9,777 nucleotides of DNA from NCBI GenBank assembly GCA_001803565.1, contig MHDQ01000009.1, positions 1 to 9,777 of the forward strand. Direction: 5' to 3'. Shown here piece after piece: positions 6,545-9,777 of the stretch. The DNA comes from Nitrospinae bacterium RIFCSPLOWO2_12_FULL_45_22. Its GTDB lineage: Bacteria > 2-12-FULL-45-22. The notes under the pieces were generated by a model. That model was given only the letters and a program-made list of their open reading frames with translations, made no database searches and was not told the origin of the DNA. The first letter of the stretch is position 1. Each line of letters starts with the position of its first letter. Made by a program: the position numbers and the translations under genes.

Positions 6545-6552
6545 GATCAATT

Positions 6553-6693
6553 ACCCATTAATGTTCTAATAAATTGATTCCACATTCTAAAAAACCTTCA
6601 TGACTAAAGGGGCGATGCGAGCTATGAAAATATTGTAGGCACGGATTTATCCCTCTTATTTTGGCTAAATATTTACAAAGGATTTAATATTTA
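6553..6693 (+). other. Spacer before the MpsC-like gene
   Basis: No gene is seen here. The stretch contains AAGGGGCGATGCGAG and GTAGGCACGGATTTATCC, which look like remnants of common extragenic repeats. I found no convincing promoter. AAAGGA (6677-6682) is a rather distant ribosome binding site, 11 nt before the ATG at 6694. Confidence 0.3.
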
Positions 6694-7083
6694 ATGCAAA
6701 CCAGGGGACAGGTTACCGCAGAACTAAGCAAGGCTATAATAAAGTTTGAAAGGGGACATATGGGTAGAGGGCCCAAAGAGGTCCAGACCCATCTGGTCAA
6801 TGATATGGTAGTGATAAGATTGAAAGGGGTTTTGACGGCCGCTGAGCATAAATTAGCTAGAAACAATGAAGGTATAGACCTAATAAAAAGGGTTAGATCA
6901 AATCTGCTGGAGCATTCCAGGTCATTGCTAGAAGAGATTATTTTTGAAATATTAGGGACCAGGGTTATTAGTATGCATACCGATATAAGTACGAAGACTG
7001 GCGACCGGGTCATTATCTTCATGGTGGAGGAAAATTTAGAGCAAAAATATCCTTGCTCTTCAAAAGAGAAAAAGATAAAATAA
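6694..7083 (+). CDS. MpsC / DUF2294 family protein
   Basis: This is a 129-residue soluble protein without signal peptide or membrane segment. The family signature is clear: an N-terminal helix (EL-x-KAIIKFE), MGRGPKEV at residues 23-30, a strand pair (MVVIRLKGVLT), a long helix (LIKRVRSNLLEHSRSLLEEII) and HTDISTKTGDR at 95-105, ending in a beta strand (VIIFMVEE). The family was formerly DUF2294 and is now named MpsC after a Na+-translocating membrane-potential-generating system. It is often found as a stand-alone small protein of unknown biochemical role, and no mpsA or mpsB homologue is in this window, so a bioenergetic function here is only nominal. The C-terminal 15 residues are lysine-rich and outside the domain. 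A candidate promoter for the next transcription unit overlaps its last codons. Confidence 0.85.
   Translation: MQTRGQVTAELSKAIIKFERGHMGRGPKEVQTHLVNDMVVIRLKGVLTAAEHKLARNNEGIDLIKRVRSNLLEHSRSLLEEIIFEILGTRVISMHTDISTKTGDRVIIFMVEENLEQKYPCSSKEKKIK
7053..7081 (+). promoter_or_regulatory. Candidate promoter for the pckA leader
   Basis: TTGCTC (7053-7058, 3 of 6) and TAAAAT (7076-7081, 5 of 6) are separated by exactly 17 nt. They overlap the 3' end of the MpsC-like gene. Transcription would start around 7087-7090, right at the beginning of the structured RNA below. The -35 element is weak. Confidence 0.35.
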
Positions 7084-7087
7084 GCAA

Positions 7088-7195
7088 CGATTGGCAGACA
7101 AGAGAGGAGGCAGTCCCCTGAAAAGGGGAAGGCAGTCTGTAAGGTAAGCCAACAGCGAATCTTTCACTTGAAGGTTACTGTTGGCTTTTTTATTT
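7088..7195 (+). promoter_or_regulatory. Structured leader with alternative anti-terminator/terminator pairings upstream of pckA
   Basis: TTGGC (7091-7095) can pair with GCCAA (7148-7152), and AGAC (7096-7099) with GTCT (7135-7138). These enclose a TCCCC-TGAAAA-GGGGA hairpin (7114-7129) and unpaired purine-rich segments. GCCAA is also part of the 5' arm of the terminator at 7146-7155, so the two folds exclude each other. That is the architecture of a transcription-attenuating riboswitch or protein-binding leader. GGCAG(A/T)C occurs three times (7093, 7109, 7131). It matches no riboswitch class I know. A simple terminator for the upstream gene with chance complementarity is the alternative. Confidence 0.4.
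7146..7195 (+). terminator. Strong intrinsic terminator between the MpsC-like gene and pckA
   Basis: AAGCCAACAG (7146-7155) pairs with CTGTTGGCTT (7178-7187) over 10 bp. An inner AATCTT/AAGGTT stem (7158-7163 / 7171-7176) continues it, and TTTTTATTTT follows. It ends the MpsC-like transcript and, if the leader interpretation is right, controls readthrough into pckA. Confidence 0.85.
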
Positions 7196-7281
7196 TGGGG
7201 AAAAGTTCATGGCCTTAGGGTACTAAAAGAAAGTTATAGTGAACAGCGGCTAGGAACCAGGCCGGATAATGGTTTTGCTGC

Positions 7282-7296
7282 AAGGAGATGAGGGGG
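7282..7296 (+). promoter_or_regulatory. Ribosome binding site that decides the pckA start
   Basis: GAGGGGG (7290-7296) ends 5 nt before the ATG at 7302, and AAGGAG lies just upstream at 7282-7287. The in-frame ATG at 7269 has no comparable site before it, so 7302 is preferred. Confidence 0.7.
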
Positions 7297-7301
7297 TTAA
7301 C

Positions 7302-8933
7302 ATGGAAGAGATAAAAGGGATTTTGGAGACGATAAAAAATTTGAAGGGTTTACCCAATGTAAAAGAGCCAAGTTTCCAGGCACTAAGGTCCCAGGCAGAG
7401 ATATTTGGGACAGAAACCATATGGGGAAACTACAACTTTGTCTCTACCGTCAAAAATAGATCGGCTGGCCTTACGGTATATACCGGTTCAGATGAGGTGA
7501 TGAATAGGAACTGGTCTGCCCGCCAAAGGGAGATTATTAAAGGGGTGCCGGATACTCTCAGGTTGATTCAAGAATATATAAAGCAAGCACCGTTTATCTA
7601 TGTGAGAAGAAATATGGGGAAGAATAATGTCTTCAGCCCATTATGTAACCTTTTTGTCTCGGTACAGCGAAAGGAGATGATCAGACTGGCCTATATGTGG
7701 GCCCAGACCCTTTCCCCCCCGCTTGATACCCCTGGCCCGCAACAATATCTTGTCTATATACCTGAATGGCAGGAGAAGGACAGGCAGATACTTGTTTTCC
7801 CGGAAGTTAGCACTACCTTTGTATTAGGCTCTGACTATTATGGAGAGTCAAAGAAAGGTCATCTGCGGATGGCCATGTGGAATGTTAAACAGCAGGGTAT
7901 GCTGGGGCTACATGCCGGTTCTAAAATTATTTATGCCAGAGATACTAAAACTAATAATATAAAAAAATATGGTATACTTATCTTTGGTCTTACAGCTACC
8001 GGTAAGACTACCCATTCCTGCCACGACCATGGTCTTGATTTACCTGGTGAGGGGATTGAGATATTGCAAGATGATGTAGTCTTTCTGAGAAAGGATGGTT
8101 CTTGCCTGGGTACCGAGAAGGGTTTTTATCTGAAGACGGAAGGTGTGAATCCCCAAACCCAACCTGTTATCTATCAGGCCGCTACTTCCAGGGATTGCAT
8201 CTTTGAGAATGTCTTTGTTAATTATCGAGGGGAGGTCGATTTCGATAATGAGACCCTCACCAGTAACGGCCGTGGTGTTATGCAGCGGGATGATTTTGGT
8301 AAACTTAAGGGTGAAGATATCAATTTACCACCTGTAGCTGACCTTGATGGTCTGATCATACTATTTATTACCCGGCGCAATAATATTGTCCCAATCCTTT
8401 CTAAATTAAATCTGGAGCAGGCCGCCTGCGCCTTTATGCTGGGTGAGTCTATTGAATCTTCCGGTAGTGACCCCAAAAGGGCGGGCGAGTCTGTTAGGGA
8501 AGTAGGGACGAACCCCTTCATCATCGGCGATTTTGCTGAAGAAGGTAATCGCTTCTATGATATCATAAGCCAATACCCAGAGAAGGTAGAATGTTATTTA
8601 GTTAATACTGGTGGCGTAGGGGAGATAGTAGAACTCCTTGATGATGGGGCCAAGGTAGTTAAGCAAAAGGTCCTCCGGCCAGAAATACCAGAGACAGCAG
8701 CCAATATCAGAAACATTGTCCGGGGTACTATCGAATGGGAAAAGGAGCCTTATTTTGGTACCCTGGTACCCAAAAGAGTTGCTGAAGGTATAGATATTGA
8801 CAAGTTTAATCCCCAAAAATTCTATACCGCTACGCAACTGGAATTATTGATTAATCAGTTGAAAGAAGAGAGGAGGAAATATATGGAGCAGTTCCCCAAA
8901 CTGTATCCTCTAATAGTTAAAGCCTTTAAATAA
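7302..8933 (+). CDS. pckA: Divergent phosphoenolpyruvate carboxykinase (ATP type)
   Basis: This is a 543-residue cytoplasmic enzyme, close to the usual 520-540 of ATP-dependent PEPCK. It interconverts oxaloacetate plus ATP with PEP, CO2 and ADP, linking the TCA cycle and gluconeogenesis. Family landmarks appear in order: YYGESKKG with K184/K185 (E. coli WYGGEMKKG), H204 in LHAGSK (E. coli MHCSAN), the P-loop GLTATGKTT at 229-237 (E. coli GLSGTGKTT), acidic D257/D258 in LQDDVVF, the ENVFVNYRGEVDFD stretch, R324, and YLVNTGG near the end. The metal, phosphate and substrate ligands thus look present, but the surrounding motifs are clearly divergent and the H204-K235 spacing is longer than in E. 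coli (31 against 22). ATP rather than GTP use is inferred from general similarity and should be treated as probable only. The gene has a long leader, and htpX follows after a terminator. Confidence 0.87.
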   Translation: MEEIKGILETIKNLKGLPNVKEPSFQALRSQAEIFGTETIWGNYNFVSTVKNRSAGLTVYTGSDEVMNRNWSARQREIIKGVPDTLRLIQEYIKQAPFIYVRRNMGKNNVFSPLCNLFVSVQRKEMIRLAYMWAQTLSPPLDTPGPQQYLVYIPEWQEKDRQILVFPEVSTTFVLGSDYYGESKKGHLRMAMWNVKQQGMLGLHAGSKIIYARDTKTNNIKKYGILIFGLTATGKTTHSCHDHGLDLPGEGIEILQDDVVFLRKDGSCLGTEKGFYLKTEGVNPQTQPVIYQAATSRDCIFENVFVNYRGEVDFDNETLTSNGRGVMQRDDFGKLKGEDINLPPVADLDGLIILFITRRNNIVPILSKLNLEQAACAFMLGESIESSGSDPKRAGESVREVGTNPFIIGDFAEEGNRFYDIISQYPEKVECYLVNTGGVGEIVELLDDGAKVVKQKVLRPEIPETAANIRNIVRGTIEWEKEPYFGTLVPKRVAEGIDIDKFNPQKFYTATQLELLINQLKEERRKYMEQFPKLYPLIVKAFK

Positions 8934-9012
8934 ACCTGGATCCAGAGCGAATCAATCTCAGCTAATTTGAATATAGCTGCAAGGCCTTCGTGGCCTAATC
9001 TATATCTATCCG

Positions 9013-9061
9013 TGTTTAGCCGTGGTTAAAATCCTTATCCGGGCTAAACAATTTTTATTTT
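9013..9061 (+). terminator. Intrinsic terminator immediately before the htpX ribosome binding site
   Basis: TGTTTAGCC (9013-9021) pairs perfectly with GGCTAAACA (9042-9050) and is followed by ATTTTTATTTT (9051-9061). It probably ends pckA transcription. The htpX site AAAGGAGGGG starts 2 nt later, leaving no room for a promoter in between. A second small hairpin AGGCC-TTCGT-GGCCT lies upstream (8982-8996) without a T-tract. Confidence 0.7.
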
Positions 9062-9078
9062 CAAAGGAGGGGATTTTC

Positions 9079-9777
9079 ATGAACGTTATCAAGACAACGA
9101 TTTTAATGACAGGGTTAACTCTATTGTTTATCCTGGCTGGAGGTGCCCTGGGTGGTCGAGGGGGGATGATGATGGCCTTTATCCTGGCCTGTGTCATGAA
9201 TTTAGGCGCTTATTGGTTTAGCGATAAGATTGTCCTGCGAATGTATAGGGCCCAGGAAGTTAGCCCTAGCCAGGCACCGCAGCTCTATGGCTTAGTAAAC
9301 GAGCTGGCCCTACAGGCCCAGATGCCCATGCCCAAGGTATATATCATCCCCCAGGAGGCCCCCAATGCCTTCGCTACCGGGAGAAACCCCCAGCACGCCG
9401 CGGTAGCTGTTACTGAGGGGATAATGAAGATCCTTAGCCGGGAAGAGTTGGCTGGTGTCCTGGCCCATGAACTGGCCCATATAAAACACCGGGATATCCT
9501 TATCGGGACCATTGCTGCTACTATTGCCGGGGCTATTAGTATGCTGGCCAATATGGCCCAGTGGGCCATGATCTTTGGTGGCAGGAGGGACGAAGACGAA
9601 GGAGGAGGAGGGCATCCCCTGGTAGCTATTGCCATGATGATCATAGCCCCTATTGCCGCCATGCTTATCCAGATGGCCATATCCCGCTCCCGGGAATACC
9701 TGGCCGATGCGGGCGGGGCAAGTATATCAGGCAATCCCCTCTATCTGGCCGCGGCTTTGAAAAAATTGCAGAGAGGA
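9079..9777 (+). CDS. htpX: HtpX-type membrane zinc metalloprotease (M48B), 3' end cut by window
   Basis: The frame is open for 233 codons from ATG 9079 to the last base; full-length HtpX is about 285 residues, so about 50 are missing. Two N-terminal hydrophobic segments (about residues 6-23 and 29-46) precede a cytoplasmic domain with VYIIP[13 protein letters not shown], the zinc motif H130-E-L-A-H134 in [12 protein letters not shown], two more hydrophobic segments (about 140-160 and 180-200), and E206 in [13 protein letters not shown] as third zinc ligand. This order is diagnostic of HtpX, an inner-membrane protease that degrades damaged or misassembled membrane proteins, often under stress. 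A run of acidic and glycine residues ([11 protein letters not shown]) sits in the loop between the last two visible segments. The start is supported by AAAGGAGGGG at 9063-9072, 6 nt before the ATG. No dedicated promoter or heat-shock element was found. Confidence 0.95.
   Translation, partial: MNVIKTTILMTGLTLLFILAGGALGGRGGMMMAFILACVMNLGAYWFSDKIVLRMYRAQEVSPSQAPQLYGLVNELALQAQMPMPKVYIIPQEAPNAFATGRNPQHAAVAVTEGIMKILSREELAGVLAHELAHIKHRDILIGTIAATIAGAISMLANMAQWAMIFGGRRDEDEGGGGHPLVAIAMMIIAPIAAMLIQMAISRSREYLADAGGASISGNPLYLAAALKKLQRG

Noticed and set aside
6684-7022. 112-codon reverse-strand frame opposite the MpsC-like gene
   Set aside because: The + strand frame has a conserved family signature over the same bases; the reverse peptide has none.
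7088-7145. Known riboswitch classes (SAM, cobalamin, TPP, c-di-GMP, glycine, PyrR-binding loop)
   Set aside because: Short resemblances such as AGAGAGG and GGGAAGGC were seen, but the order and spacing of the conserved elements of those classes are absent.
7269-7301. Upstream ATG at 7269 as pckA start
   Set aside because: It lacks a good ribosome binding site, while a strong one sits between it and the ATG at 7302.
9285-9734. 149-codon reverse-strand frame opposite htpX
   Set aside because: It lies wholly antisense to a clear HtpX protein with all zinc ligands and has no recognisable domain; GC-rich codons of htpX create the open frame.
1-9777. CRISPR arrays, tRNA or rRNA genes
   Set aside because: No regularly spaced repeats, no cloverleaf with a TTCGA-type T-arm, and no rRNA-like conserved stretches were noticed on either strand.

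Overview
This is a bacterial chromosomal window of moderate GC content. It carries six complete protein-coding genes, two genes cut by the window edges (at positions 1 and 9777) and one gene remnant. All genes are on the + strand except a flavin-reductase gene at 2474-2944. Gene content (a GlnE adenylyltransferase, an HtpX membrane protease, the tail of a GT-C-type membrane glycosyltransferase, a small mechanosensitive-channel-like protein) together with dispersed inverted repeats suggests an uncultivated or little-studied Gram-negative-type lineage. The species or phylum cannot be assigned from this sequence alone. Strong AGGAGG-type ribosome binding sites and sigma70-like promoters are visible.

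Layout: 1-450 is the end of a polytopic membrane protein, probably a glycosyltransferase. 544-705 is a short fragment that looks like the N-terminus of a second glycosyltransferase of the same kind. 771-1406 encodes a coiled-coil plus PD-(D/E)XK-nuclease-like protein (DUF3782 type) with its own promoter and aberrant codon use. 1624-2313 encodes a CmpX/MscS-like TM-helix membrane protein. 2305-2464 is a MITE-like inverted repeat between convergent genes. 2474-2944 (-) encodes a flavin reductase-like FMN-binding protein. 2969-3010 holds two adjacent REP-like hairpins. A strong promoter at 3050-3078 leads into a roughly 120-nt leader with a hairpin and an intrinsic terminator just before glnE (3215-6379). 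A 158-bp miniature transposable element with IS66-like ends and an 8-bp target duplication sits exactly at the glnE stop codon. Then come an MpsC/DUF2294 protein (6694-7083), a structured leader with an apparent terminator/anti-terminator switch (7088-7195), a divergent PEP carboxykinase (7302-8933), a terminator and htpX (9079 to the window end).

The genes do not form one pathway. GlnE controls glutamine synthetase (nitrogen), PckA links the C4 and C3 pools (carbon), and HtpX, MpsC and the channel-like protein act at or near the membrane. The most notable non-coding signals are the leader before pckA, the leader before glnE and the MITE.
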